Below are positions 1 through 9,800 of a stretch of DNA of 11,770 bases, piece by piece. The position numbers and the translations under genes were made by a program. Each line of letters begins with the position of its first letter. Within the stretch, counting starts at the first letter, position 1. The DNA comes from CAZYSK01 sp964649415 (GTDB lineage: Bacteria > Chloroflexota > Anaerolineae > B4-G1): positions 1-11,770 of the forward strand of contig CAZYSK010000136.1 in assembly GCA_964649415.1 (NCBI GenBank). Direction: 5' to 3'. The notes below the pieces were generated by a model that worked only from the letters and a program-made list of their open reading frames with translations, ran no database searches and had not been told where the DNA came from.

Positions 1-1007
1 GTTCCAGCGGTCGTATACTTGTCCGTCAACGATTCCAGCATCGCCAGGGCCTGCTTTTCATATCTCGATTGGATTGCCCCATCGTCCGTACATCGAGCTG
101 ACTCGAACAAACCGGAGGCCACGATTGAGGCCGCGGAAGAATCGCGATAGGTGTTGGGGATATCGGGACAATTGAAATCCCAATACGGCACCTGGTCATC
201 CGGCAGATTGTTGATAAAGTAATCGGCCGTCTTGAAAGCAGAAGTCTTGAACGGGCCATGCCCGGTTCTGAGATAGGCATGGGCAAGGCCGTACACGGCC
301 CAGGCCAGCCCGCGCGACCAACACGAATCCGGCGCGTACCCCTGACCACCCAGCCACTTGATAAACTCGCCGGTCTGGGGATCATATTTCACCAAGTGAG
401 CCGTGCTGCCGTCCTCTCGCATAAAGAAACGCTGGACGCCGGCGGCTTCGCTAAAGCCCACGTTGTAAAACCGCTTATCGCCCGTCTCCTCAAAGGCCCA
501 CCACATCAGAGCGATATTCATCATGGCATCCACGGCCGACGTGAAGTTATCCGTCTCATCATCCTGCGTGCTATGCCATTGAATGATCCCGATGTGCGGG
601 TTGAGCCGCCGGGTGTAGTAGTCGGCGGCAATGAGGGCGACTTCCCTGTAATGCGGGTCACCCACGATGTAATGCCCCTTCAGGTGCGAGAGCCCCAGCA
701 AGAAGCCGAGGTCGTGGGTCCAGGTGTCGGTCTTGCGATATTCGATCAGCGCCGTCCATTTCTTTGCCCAGGCCAGGTATTTCTCTTCCCCGGTCGCCTC
801 ATACGCCAACCAGAGCAGTCCGACCCAATGCCCGTCGCCCCACACTCCCCGGTCGGAAGCATCGATTTTCCCACCCGGAAAAGTCGAAATGGGAAACATA
901 TCCCCAAGAGAGATCAACTGCTCCGCCATCAGGTCGATCTTGGAGAGACAGAATTCCACCGCCTTGGTGAACTTTTCCTTTTGTTGAGTCGTCAAATACG
1001 TGCTCAT
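1..1007 (-). CDS. Unsaturated glucuronyl hydrolase, GH88 family (3' end cut by window edge)
   Basis: This enzyme removes the 4,5-unsaturated uronic acid that polysaccharide lyases leave at the non-reducing end of oligosaccharides, acting by hydration of the enol ether. I read 335 codons on the minus strand with no stop. Known family members are about 370-380 residues, so only a short C-terminal piece is missing. Visible family signatures are WGDGHWVGLLWLAYE (residues 56-70), DTWTHDLGFLL (94-104), the DAMMN block (160-164), CWSRGLAWAVYG (229-240) and PYWDF followed by RDSSAAS (274-294). By recalled alignment with Bacillus UGL, D99 and D160 match its two catalytic aspartates. There is no signal peptide, so it should act in the cytoplasm. 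The ATG at 1007 follows AGGAGA (1015-1020) with a 7-base spacer and lies 18 bases after the upstream stop, pointing to translation within an operon. Family assignment is near certain; the exact sugar linkage is not. Confidence 0.93.
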   Translation of the reverse strand, partial: MSTYLTTQQKEKFTKAVEFCLSKIDLMAEQLISLGDMFPISTFPGGKIDASDRGVWGDGHWVGLLWLAYEATGEEKYLAWAKKWTALIEYRKTDTWTHDLGFLLGLSHLKGHYIVGDPHYREVALIAADYYTRRLNPHIGIIQWHSTQDDETDNFTSAVDAMMNIALMWWAFEETGDKRFYNVGFSEAAGVQRFFMREDGSTAHLVKYDPQTGEFIKWLGGQGYAPDSCWSRGLAWAVYGLAHAYLRTGHGPFKTSAFKTADYFINNLPDDQVPYWDFNCPDIPNTYRDSSAASIVASGLFESARCTDDGAIQSRYEKQALAMLESLTDKYTTAG

Positions 1008-1025
1008 AGAACTGTCTCCTTGTAT

Positions 1026-2972
1026 TTAGCCTGTTGCCAACTGCCACACGTCACCGTGCGGTGCGATGATCTCCCATTCTTCCCCCTGAAATTCGACCCG
1101 GTAGCCGCGCAAAGTGACGATGAACTGGGGCATAGCGCGCGCCTCGCCCTCTACCGGGAAGAGCAAAGTGTGGAAGACCAGTCTGCCATTCCCTGTCTGG
1201 AGACAGGCCACTTCGGGCGCGGGGCGCATTTGATCATAATACGGGCAATGCCAGCCTCGGAAGGGTTCTTTGGATCCCAGGAAGGTGCTTGCGGCAACGG
1301 GATTTTGGCCCACGGTGATCAGGATGAGATTCGCGTCTTGAAACTGGGTTGCCACGGTCGCCATGGACGGGGCGTCGGCAATGAGCGCCACTTCCCCATC
1401 GTAAAAATGCCAGATCTGCTCGGCCTGATGGACGTCTTGACCTTCGATGGTATCCCGCACCACCCAAAAATGTGGTTTGACGAACATGACCTCGCGCTGA
1501 TGAGTGACGTCGCTGACCAGACACACCTTGCCATGGCCGACCTCTCTTTCCCACAGCAGCTTTTCATCAATCGCGTCGGCTTCTTCGCCGTACCCCGCGC
1601 TAAACGACCCGCGCGCGTAATCGTATCCCGACTGGATCACCATCGAGCCTTCGGCGTCGCCCGGCACCTGATTGTAACCGTTCACCAACACGCTATTGTA
1701 CGCCGCGGTCGTCTTGAAATACTTGGCCCAGTCCATCCAGTCCGCGTCGGGGCTGGTGGTATAGCGCCAGCGCCCGCAGTTCACCAAGAATTTGCGCCCG
1801 AACGCCGACACTTCAATGTTCAACTGATCTTCGTTCATGTGGTTATCGCCCCAGCGCCCCACATCCATGAAGAGATAGCGGGCTTGATCGCTCCAATCGC
1901 TGCGCATGAACCCGACGCGCGCCTCGGGGAAGAAGTAAGAGGTCGGTGGAGCCTGGCCACGTTCGCCGCCGGTCAGGCGATACGCGATCTCGGGCATGTC
2001 AAGCTGCCCGGCAATGCGTTCCAGTTGTTTCCTGCGGTTGGTCTTGGTATTCGAGTCGTTGGTGATGGGCACGCTGTAATCCGGCTTGCCCTGGAGCAGT
2101 GCGGCGCGGGCGCTCAACCGCAGCCGCTCGACGTACGACTCGGGGAACAGCGGTTCAAAACCATTTCGGGACGCCACCTCGAACAGGGTGAAAAAGCTGC
2201 GCATCGCCACCCAGTGATAGCCGCCGGACATTTCTTTGGTGTACCCGTCGCCGTGAAACTGCTCCGGCCACATGGTCATCAGAAAATCGACCGCGTACCG
2301 CCGCCACTGCTCCGCTTCGTTGAACTCGGCGTAGAAGATCCCCAGGAGACCTAACGCGGCGGTCTCCAGGCACGCGTGATTGCCGGTGGTCCAGTGATGC
2401 TTGCGCAGGAATACACCGTGCTCGTGGATAGATAGGAGAATCCGCGCCCATTTCTCCGGTGTCATGTGAGGGCTGCGGATGATCTTGGCTAACGCCTCCG
2501 GCCAGGTTTCCGCGGCCCGCCCGGCGACCTCGAACGGGCGCCAGGTGGACTTTTTATACTCAAGATAGGGCTTGCCATCCGGATCGAATGGTGGCACCGC
2601 TTCAATATAGTCCAGCATGTGGTCAATGATGGTCGCGGCGTAGACCTCGTTTCCGGTTTTCTGGTATTCATCGGCCAGCAGCATGAAATAGCCGTGCCGG
2701 ACCAAGCCGCCGTTCCACTCCAGGTCTCCGGTCGGCGTCGCGTACCAGTCCAAGCCTGCCGACATGTCCATCGTGTATTCGCCGAGATGAAACTGCTTGG
2801 CGACAAGCTTGTCCGCCTCGCCGGCCAGGTCGTGGTGCATCACCGGGCCGACTTCTTCCTGATGATAGCCGGCGGCGCGCCGAGGCAGCTCTGTACGGTA
2901 GAACGCGAGCAGGTCGTCCAGAGAATCGAACGGTTTGCTCAGAATTGAATTGACTTCTTCCAATGTGATCAT
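1026..2972 (-). CDS. Cytoplasmic heparinase II/III-fold protein (probable oligosaccharide lyase)
   Basis: A 648-residue protein with the two-part layout of the heparinase II/III superfamily: an alpha-helical (alpha/alpha toroid) domain over about residues 1-340 and a beta-sandwich domain from about 345 to the end. It has no signal peptide, so it likely works in the cytoplasm on imported oligosaccharides. Candidate catalytic residues are N198-H199 (in TTGNHACLE), Y252 (in SGGYHWVAM) and H378 (in DNHMNEDQL), which match by position those of the lipoprotein paralogue at 6801-9938. The three positions that normally bind the structural metal are N380, N398 and Y425 instead of His, Asp and His. The ATG at 2972 is preceded by GGGAG (2978-2982) with a 5-base spacer; a longer in-frame start at 3059 would overlap the GH2 gene and lacks support. 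The gap to the GH2 stop is 19 bases. Lyase activity is likely but the altered metal site leaves doubt. Confidence 0.85.
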   Translation of the reverse strand: MITLEEVNSILSKPFDSLDDLLAFYRTELPRRAAGYHQEEVGPVMHHDLAGEADKLVAKQFHLGEYTMDMSAGLDWYATPTGDLEWNGGLVRHGYFMLLADEYQKTGNEVYAATIIDHMLDYIEAVPPFDPDGKPYLEYKKSTWRPFEVAGRAAETWPEALAKIIRSPHMTPEKWARILLSIHEHGVFLRKHHWTTGNHACLETAALGLLGIFYAEFNEAEQWRRYAVDFLMTMWPEQFHGDGYTKEMSGGYHWVAMRSFFTLFEVASRNGFEPLFPESYVERLRLSARAALLQGKPDYSVPITNDSNTKTNRRKQLERIAGQLDMPEIAYRLTGGERGQAPPTSYFFPEARVGFMRSDWSDQARYLFMDVGRWGDNHMNEDQLNIEVSAFGRKFLVNCGRWRYTTSPDADWMDWAKYFKTTAAYNSVLVNGYNQVPGDAEGSMVIQSGYDYARGSFSAGYGEEADAIDEKLLWEREVGHGKVCLVSDVTHQREVMFVKPHFWVVRDTIEGQDVHQAEQIWHFYDGEVALIADAPSMATVATQFQDANLILITVGQNPVAASTFLGSKEPFRGWHCPYYDQMRPAPEVACLQTGNGRLVFHTLLFPVEGEARAMPQFIVTLRGYRVEFQGEEWEIIAPHGDVWQLATG

Positions 2973-2991
2973 GGCAACTCCCAAAAGCGCA

Positions 2992-5900
2992 TCACTTGAG
3001 CACCAACGTAAACGTGGTCCCAACGTCCTTCTTCGCCACGTTCCATCCAGCGATCTCAAACTGCGCCTGAAAAGAGCCTGTGGCTTGTCCGTCGTTGACC
3101 AGTTTGACCCAAACCCGCTTTTCGGTCTTGGGCAACATAGAGAACCAGTTGTCCGAGTAAATCTGAGTGATCTCTTCGTCGACGCCCTTGAGCCTCAGCC
3201 CGGCGAAGAAGGCCATGTCTGTGCCGTTGTTCTCAAGCTTGATCAACACCAGCGCGGATTGGCCCGCGTCGAGCTCGGTCGGCTCGTGGAACACTTCGAC
3301 GTCCAGATCGATTGAGGGCAAGTTCTTCAAATCCGCCAGGTAAGCCCGGTCATTGTCCAGGTCTCTGATTGCCCGCTGCTGCTCGGGGCTAGACGCTTGC
3401 CGGATGTAAACCGGTTCCGAGATACCCGTAGCGTGCTCGCCGTAGAGCCGCACCTCAAGCAGATTTTTCTCCCCCCACTTGATGGCCTCGGGCGGGATGC
3501 GATAGAACCGCTTGATCAAGTTCGGCACGATGAACGGATCGGAGCTGATACGGATATTCTGCTTGTCGCCCTTTACCGCCGGTTGGCCGGATGCGGCGGC
3601 GGTCGCCGGCGCATCCTTGCCTTTTTCCTGCGCCGCCCGTTCCGCCCACTTTTCCGTGAACAGCAGATCGTCCGTCCCCAACTGGATCGTCATCTCCTCT
3701 TCGGTGCCGCCGATGCGGACGCCGTTGAACCAGGCCTCGTCGTTTCCCTCGAATCCGGCGCAGAACATATCGAGATCGGTCCCTTGCCACTCGGTGGGGA
3801 TGTCGATCTTTCGGGTGTAGAATACCGACTCGCCCTCTGCCGGCGCGGCCGGGGGTATCTTCCAGTACGCGGGCATGATCGTCTTTTGCCAGCGCATCTC
3901 GTCCTTGGCCTTGCCCACCTGGAATTCCCAATAGCCGTTGAGGTTGATCACATTCTCAGGCCGGGCATACCCCGACGTCCCAACCCAGTAAAGATTCTCG
4001 GCCAGGAGCTCATCAGATTGGCGCATCTCTAGATGGAGGAAGAAAACGCGCCGCAAGTAGTCGGCCGGCACCCGCCAATCCACCTGAAACGCCCTGGCCG
4101 ACGAATCCGCTTCGACCGTGACCGTCGCTTCGCGCGTGTAGAGGGGGTGCATTTCTAGGTCATAGATGACGGCCTTGACCTGCACCTCGCCCAGGCGCGA
4201 CTGCCCATCGGTGATGGCATAGACGGTCGGATCAAAGACCTCGTTCCCGTCAAAGACATATTTCTCCATGTCCGCCACGACGATGTCATCCAGAGCCGCG
4301 CGCTTGTACATGTAGAACGATGCCTTGGGCACGCCGTACCAGTCGATCAACTCGCGGTGGAACGTGGGCCAACTGCCGTTGATCTGCCATTGCATACAAC
4401 CCGAACACCAGTACTTGGTCTGGCGGCAGTATTCCAGGTTGTGACGGTGGCATTGGCCATGCGAGATCTGGGTCGCCATGATCCAATGCTCAAGATCATC
4501 CAACCCGCCATACTCGCGGGCATCCCGCTCCTGCTCGCCGACGACGGCATGGTGGTACTGCCACGTCTGCTTGTCAATCGGCCAAATCTTGTCCTCGCCG
4601 ACAAACCTCCTGATGCTTTCCAGCATCGGCGCGCTGCGCTTCACAGCCACCTCAGCTCGATACAGCACCATCCGGGCATCGCCGTTCAAGATGTCGCCGT
4701 TGTACTTGTTTGAAGTGCGGCTGGGCAACATCAGCAGGCCGCCGTGGCGGTCGCCCTTGTAGGGTGAGCCGCGCCGGAAACTGCGGGTAGGGTCATGCTC
4801 CTGACAGGCCAAGTCCAGTTTATCCACCAGTTCTTTGTTCTCAGGCTCGTCCGGATTGTATTCGTTGCCGCCGCTCCACATCACCACGCTGGGGTGATTG
4901 CGAATACACTTGATCGCGTCGATGGCGCATTCTAGGAAGAGATCATGCGGCATCACCGGATAACTGGCGCATGCCAGCCAAAACTCAGCCCACGTCAGTA
5001 TTCCTTTCCGGTCGCACAGCTTATAGAGCGTCTCGGTCTCTTGAATCCCGCCGGCCCACACCCGCAGCATGTTCAGGTTAGCCGCCTCGACCTGATCCAG
5101 GTAAAGCCTGTAGCGCTCCTCCGTGAAGCGAAATAGACTGTCCACCGGCACCCAGTTGGTGCCGCGTACAAAGAACCGCTTCCGATTGACGCTGAACGTC
5201 CACGGATACGGCTCGCCGACAATAGACCACAGCCGGTTGGATTGACCGTGAATCTCCTGTACCCATTCGGCGTCGTCGTTTTGGAGATAGGCCACCTCCC
5301 GCACGCCAAACTCGGTCTCGCAAGCATCCATGACCACACCATCGGAGTTTTCGATGGTCAGCTCAACCTTGTACAGAGGATGCTCACCCATGCCGTTGGG
5401 CCACCACAGCCGAGGCCGAATGAGGGTTTGGACGCTCTCCAGCTTGTTGGAGCCCGGATTCAGCGTAACGGCCTGCTTGATCGACAGGTCTTGATCCGCA
5501 AAGCCGACGCCCGTGATCTTGCCCCGAACAATACAGGGCTCGGCGTGGGCCAAGCCGGACTCGACATCCACGGTAACGATCACATCAGCGCTGGCGGCCT
5601 CTTCGCAATCATCCCAATCGATCTGCGTGCGGACGCACGGATCGGCCAAGACCACGCCGCCGGTGATTCTGAGATAGACCGATTTCCAGATTCCAACGGG
5701 GACCATATGCGGCGACCAGTTCCACCAGTAGGAGAACGGCGCGACGACGCCTGACGAACGGACCGCGCCGCGTTTGATCTTGCCGCCGGGCCGGTCTTCG
5801 GGCGAGTTCTCCAACACCCGGCAGCGGATGCTCAAACGATGCGTCTGACCAGGCTTGACCAAGTGTGTGACGTCCAGATAGTGACGTAGGAACATGCCCT

Positions 5901-6258
5901 CGACGTTGCCAACGTTGACCCCATCGAGCCAGACGTTGGCCCGATACGTAATGCCTTCGAGCACGATATGATATTGCTGCCCTTGAATATCTTCCGGGAC
6001 GGTGAAGTCCTTGAAATACCACCACTCCTTCTCTTCGACCCAGAGGAGCTCTTCATTGTTCTGCTCCCAATACGGGTCTTCGATCCGACCGGCCTGGAAC
6101 AAGTGGTTCTGGACGATGCCCGGTACCTGGGCCGGAATCGGGTCCTCAGGTTGATAGTTGAGCTCATAAGCCTTGCGCGGCAGCAAGCCTTCTTCCGGGC
6201 TCATGCCTTCAATGGTCCACTGTCCGTCCAGGCAGATATAGCGATACCCGTTTTTCAT
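2992..6258 (-). CDS. Family GH2 glycosidase (beta-mannosidase-like), 1088 residues
   Basis: A retaining beta-glycosidase of family GH2, closest in pattern to beta-mannosidases and exo-beta-glucosaminidases. Domains in order: N-terminal sugar-binding jelly-roll (about 1-200), Ig-like domain (about 205-320), TIM barrel (about 355-650), a second jelly-roll (about 770-955) and a C-terminal Ig-like domain (about 983-1088). The acid/base is E466 in MWSGGNEYNPDE. The likely nucleophile is E536 in LYRAEVAVK, just before the SAPMLESIRRF block that follows the nucleophile in this group. WQINGSWPTF (624-633) matches the conserved region near the end of the barrel. No signal peptide is seen, so it is probably cytoplasmic and trims imported oligosaccharides. 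The ATG at 6258 has GAGGGGG (6262-6268) just upstream and starts 28 bases after the cupin stop; an upstream in-frame start at 6384 would run into the cupin gene. The substrate sugar cannot be read from sequence alone. Confidence 0.9.
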   Translation of the reverse strand: MKNGYRYICLDGQWTIEGMSPEEGLLPRKAYELNYQPEDPIPAQVPGIVQNHLFQAGRIEDPYWEQNNEELLWVEEKEWWYFKDFTVPEDIQGQQYHIVLEGITYRANVWLDGVNVGNVEGMFLRHYLDVTHLVKPGQTHRLSIRCRVLENSPEDRPGGKIKRGAVRSSGVVAPFSYWWNWSPHMVPVGIWKSVYLRITGGVVLADPCVRTQIDWDDCEEAASADVIVTVDVESGLAHAEPCIVRGKITGVGFADQDLSIKQAVTLNPGSNKLESVQTLIRPRLWWPNGMGEHPLYKVELTIENSDGVVMDACETEFGVREVAYLQNDDAEWVQEIHGQSNRLWSIVGEPYPWTFSVNRKRFFVRGTNWVPVDSLFRFTEERYRLYLDQVEAANLNMLRVWAGGIQETETLYKLCDRKGILTWAEFWLACASYPVMPHDLFLECAIDAIKCIRNHPSVVMWSGGNEYNPDEPENKELVDKLDLACQEHDPTRSFRRGSPYKGDRHGGLLMLPSRTSNKYNGDILNGDARMVLYRAEVAVKRSAPMLESIRRFVGEDKIWPIDKQTWQYHHAVVGEQERDAREYGGLDDLEHWIMATQISHGQCHRHNLEYCRQTKYWCSGCMQWQINGSWPTFHRELIDWYGVPKASFYMYKRAALDDIVVADMEKYVFDGNEVFDPTVYAITDGQSRLGEVQVKAVIYDLEMHPLYTREATVTVEADSSARAFQVDWRVPADYLRRVFFLHLEMRQSDELLAENLYWVGTSGYARPENVINLNGYWEFQVGKAKDEMRWQKTIMPAYWKIPPAAPAEGESVFYTRKIDIPTEWQGTDLDMFCAGFEGNDEAWFNGVRIGGTEEEMTIQLGTDDLLFTEKWAERAAQEKGKDAPATAAASGQPAVKGDKQNIRISSDPFIVPNLIKRFYRIPPEAIKWGEKNLLEVRLYGEHATGISEPVYIRQASSPEQQRAIRDLDNDRAYLADLKNLPSIDLDVEVFHEPTELDAGQSALVLIKLENNGTDMAFFAGLRLKGVDEEITQIYSDNWFSMLPKTEKRVWVKLVNDGQATGSFQAQFEIAGWNVAKKDVGTTFTLVLK

Positions 6259-6261
6259 TTT

Positions 6262-6268
6262 CCCCCTC
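6262..6268 (-). promoter_or_regulatory. Ribosome binding site fixing the GH2 start
   Basis: On the minus strand GAGGGGG is followed by AAA and the ATG at 6258. It decides in favour of this start over an in-frame extension of 42 codons that would overlap the cupin coding sequence and shows no domain similarity. Confidence 0.75.
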
Positions 6269-6286
6269 AATATATCAAGACGCCGA

Positions 6287-6724
6287 TCATCCTTTGCCCC
6301 GCACTTGGTCGAATTCCCACCCGTTCTGCGCGCACATCGTTCGAACGTGGCTTTCCCAGGTCGGTTCATCCTTGGGCCGGCCATTCACGAAACAATCCAC
6401 GCACAGGTACCGCAAGGACCGCGCGCTCGTGCAAAAGATCCGGTGCAGGGCATGCGGCGGGATGCGTACCACGTCTCCGGCCTGCACGGGATGGCGCTCA
6501 TCCGTCTCACCGATTTGCAGCGCGCCGGCCCCTTCGAGCACGTAAAAGATTTGCTCCGTGTCGTGATGAACGTGCAGCGGCGGCGCTTCGCCGGGTTGCA
6601 ACACAACGATAAAGACCTCCGCGGTCTCAGCTTCAGCGCGATCCACGACCAGGTCATTGACGTGCGTCGGAAAACGATAGTGGACCACTTGTTGCGTACT
6701 GAAAACATACCGGGGTTGACTCAT
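6287..6724 (-). CDS. Small cupin, candidate KdgF-like unsaturated uronate ring-opening enzyme
   Basis: A 145-residue single-domain cupin. Motif 1 is seen as GEAPPLHVHHDTEQIFYVLEG (residues 45-65), giving candidate metal ligands H51, H53 and Q58. Motif 2 is seen as GDVVRIPPHALH (83-94), giving H94 as the fourth ligand. The HxH-x4-Q spacing followed by a His about 35 residues later is the pattern I recall for KdgF, which converts cyclic 4,5-unsaturated uronates to the open-chain ketouronate. Its position between two lyase-fold genes and upstream of GH88 supports such a role, but many small cupins share this pattern, so function is inference. Residues 110-145 form a Cys-containing tail (C108, C111, C132) not expected in a minimal KdgF. 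There is no signal peptide. The ATG at 6724 follows AGGAGG (6729-6734) with a 4-base spacer. Family call is firm; the specific reaction is a hypothesis. Confidence 0.85.
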   Translation of the reverse strand: MSQPRYVFSTQQVVHYRFPTHVNDLVVDRAEAETAEVFIVVLQPGEAPPLHVHHDTEQIFYVLEGAGALQIGETDERHPVQAGDVVRIPPHALHRIFCTSARSLRYLCVDCFVNGRPKDEPTWESHVRTMCAQNGWEFDQVRGKG

Positions 6725-6800
6725 GCGACCTCCTGTAAAATACCATCCTTTCCAGTGGATTGACTACTTCGATTCTCTCGCTGCGAATCCGCGGCCGCGC
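6725..6800 (-). other. Intergenic spacer between lipoprotein lyase and cupin
   Basis: This is the widest gap inside the downstream block (76 bases). It contains a GC-rich self-complementary stretch around a GCGGCCGC core directly after the upstream stop and the cupin's AGGAGG near its other end. I see no convincing -35/-10 pair and no stem followed by a T-run, so transcription probably reads through. Confidence 0.4.
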
Positions 6801-9800
6801 CTACTCGCCTACGATCTCATAAACGGCCAAGGGATCCACAAAGAACCGAACAGAGCCATCTTTGCTAAAGATTGGGTCGACCTCGACGGTTGAATATCCA
6901 TCGCGACCCAGTTTGAACACCTTGGGACTCCCTTCCAGGAGACCATCAACTTGGGCGACCATCGCGCGCGTGCTGCCGCTCTGCAAATAGACGCGGTCAT
7001 CGTCGGTGGGCTGCAGATAGACCCCCAACTCCTCAGCACTTGAAGCTGCCGCCATGCTTTCCACCAGCAGCGACCAGCCATCCCCGGCAAAGGTGGTACC
7101 CATACCCAGGTAAACCCACTCGAGATCGTCCCCCTCGAAGCAGATCCACCCCATACGACCATCGAACACATACTCATCATATTGTCTTTGCCCAGCGGCG
7201 TCGGCGATCAAGATGACGTCGGTCAGCGCTCCTCGCTCGATGTGCAAACTGATAGCCTCGTCGGGACTTAGCACCTCGCCACCTACACCGGTGAACTCGG
7301 CGGTCGACATCTCCGTGATGGGCGGTACGTCGCTGTAAGGCTGGATGATGGAGACAAACTTTGTGCTCGTAATGTGCCGGCGTGCGATGAGCAACGGCAC
7401 TTTGTAATCAGCGATCTCATCGTCCGTCTCCGCAGCGATCAATCCCCGCGCGGCAAAGTACTCGGCACCCGGCGCACCAAAGAGGCCCATCCTCACCCGT
7501 CGATCAGGAGCGACGATCCATTTCGCCTGCCAATCGCCATCGGACTGGACCGATGCGACATCCTCCAAGTACTCATAGCCGTTTTCATCGCCGGGCGCTG
7601 ACGCCGGTTGGAATTCCAGGTCATCGGTCGTAAACCTGCCGATGTTGTGATACACCCAATCATAAGTATGCTCATCCGCACTATCTGCTTGGAAGATATC
7701 GATCAGATAATCATCATTGAGTATGACAGTGCGCTCCAGGCGCACACCGAGATAAGCCTCTTCGCTTGATACCCGCGCGACCTGTAGATTCGGCGTGCCC
7801 ACAAAAGACTCCAGCACGCCGGGCGACGCCTGTTCCTGGGATCGCCCATCGACCACGATCACGTTGTGCGCGATGGACTGCTTGAACCATTCCAGGTGCG
7901 CCGGAACGCGGTACTTGACAGACCCGGCGTCAGGCGCCAGCGTGAGACCCAATCCATAAAGCACCAATCCAAGCTGGTCGGGATGGCTATGCCCACCTTC
8001 GTACCCCATATAGTTAACGACGACCTGCTTGGAATGCATACCATAGCCCGAGCGCAGCACGGCTAGATGTGACGACGCAAAGCTGCGGCTTTCCCATTCC
8101 GGCCACGCCGGTTCAGGAAGCTCCGATACGCCGTACAACAGCGCGTACCGGTCGGTTCGGGTTGATGCCTGGAGCACGGGGATGTACCTCGGATCGCCCA
8201 GGCGACGGTAGGCTACCTCGTAATACGTGGCACGATCCGATTCGGGTAAATGCACCACGCGCCCGTCGTGCAAAGTCGGCAAGCGCATACTCGCATCGGC
8301 GTATTCGACCATAAAATCGAACAACCCCTTGTAGCCCGGTTCCTGGTAGAGATCGATGCCAGAATGATAAGCCGCCTCCATCAGTGGGAAGAGGGCACGC
8401 AAAACGTAGAATTGATAATGCATTGAGCCCTCGTACCACATGCCGTCCTCGGTGATGCTCTTTTCCATCTGATAGAAGTAGCCACTATCGTCCTTGTACA
8501 GCGCGTGCCAGACGAGCTCCTTGTCACCCAACACGAAGCCCACCACGCCCACACCCGAGTTGTGCCACGTCTGATGATTATGCCGCCCCTCGTTGTTCAA
8601 CATGATCAACTCTGCCGCGGGCCTTAGGATCTTGTTCTCGATACTCTCCCGCTCCTCCGGCGCCAGGTCGTTGTAAATGAGATCGTACGCCCAGGCCAGA
8701 GGGACGACCCATGCCGTTTCGTTGATGGCCTGAGGTGTGGCGCGCCCTCCGGCGCTGGCCTGCTCACCCGTACGCCCTTCTTTGTCGTGGATCTCGTACG
8801 TCAGATACGTATCCACGTAGGCCATCAAGATCTCCTTGGCCTTTTGTCCATACTTTTCATCACCCGTCAGGTGATACATCAGCGCCAGGTCACGAGCAGC
8901 ATTGGCATGGTCGTAATGCTCTTGCGTGATCGCGTAGTCGGTCGGGTCCTCAGCGTGGTAAAAACCACCTCCCGTATCGGGCAGCTGAATCGAACGAGAA
9001 GCCCACGAGTCGGCATTCGCTGCCAACGACACATATGCCTCTCGTGTCCACGGGTGTTTTTCGATCTTGTCCTTGATCTCGGCAATCTCCGCCTCGTTCA
9101 GCAAAAGGTAAGGGTGCGTGAGGTCCTGTGGCAACTCTATGGCCATGAGTGGCGCAACGCGCTGATTCGATAGCTTCATCCCATCAAAGTAAAGCTCGGT
9201 GGTCGGGTTGGGATCGTGGCCCCAGCCGGTCGCGGCGATCTTGATGTAGTCGATCTTGTCCCACCCTACCGGGCTTCTGACAACGCCGAACTCGTGAAGG
9301 GGGATTTCAAAGAGCCGCCATCCCTCCCAATCGATGACAATCTCTTTCTTGTAATAGTCGTCTTCCGCCGTATCCTCGGATTCCGAGTAGGCGACGATCT
9401 CGATTGCCGCATCGTTCTCGACGGCAGAGTACGCCCAGAAAGAGAGAAACGAGTGCTCGCTCCAGTCGTGGGGAATATCGGTCGTCACGATGCGGGTGTT
9501 TTCAGTAGTGTTCGACCACTTGCCCGAAGTGGCACCCAGCTTGACCTGATCTTCATTCAGCACAAAGCCATCCGCGGGTTTGATCCAACGGTCGGTGTAC
9601 TTGGCGTGCCAGCCGGATACATTGAGATAGCCCTCGGGTGGCGTTTCGCCTTCCTTGACGATGGTTTCTGTGGCCTGCGTATAGCCCTGCCAGATCGAGA
9701 TGTCGTCTTGCTCAAAATGGCAGATAAAGACACCTTCCTCTTCGTAGGCGGTCAAACCATCGGATTGGGCTTCTTCCGCTTCACTCTCGGATATGGTAGG

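Noticed and set aside
258..2354. 698-codon open frame on the plus strand
   Set aside because: It lies antisense to the GH88 and heparinase-fold genes, spans the boundary between them, and its translation shows no domain; the minus-strand readings have clear family motifs and ribosome sites.
2973..3059. N-terminal extension of the cytoplasmic heparinase-fold gene
   Set aside because: It overlaps the end of the GH2 gene and is Arg-rich without family similarity; the ATG at 2972 has a suitable GGGAG.
6259..6384. N-terminal extension of the GH2 gene by 42 codons
   Set aside because: It would overlap the cupin coding sequence, has no domain similarity, and a strong ribosome site favours the ATG at 6258.
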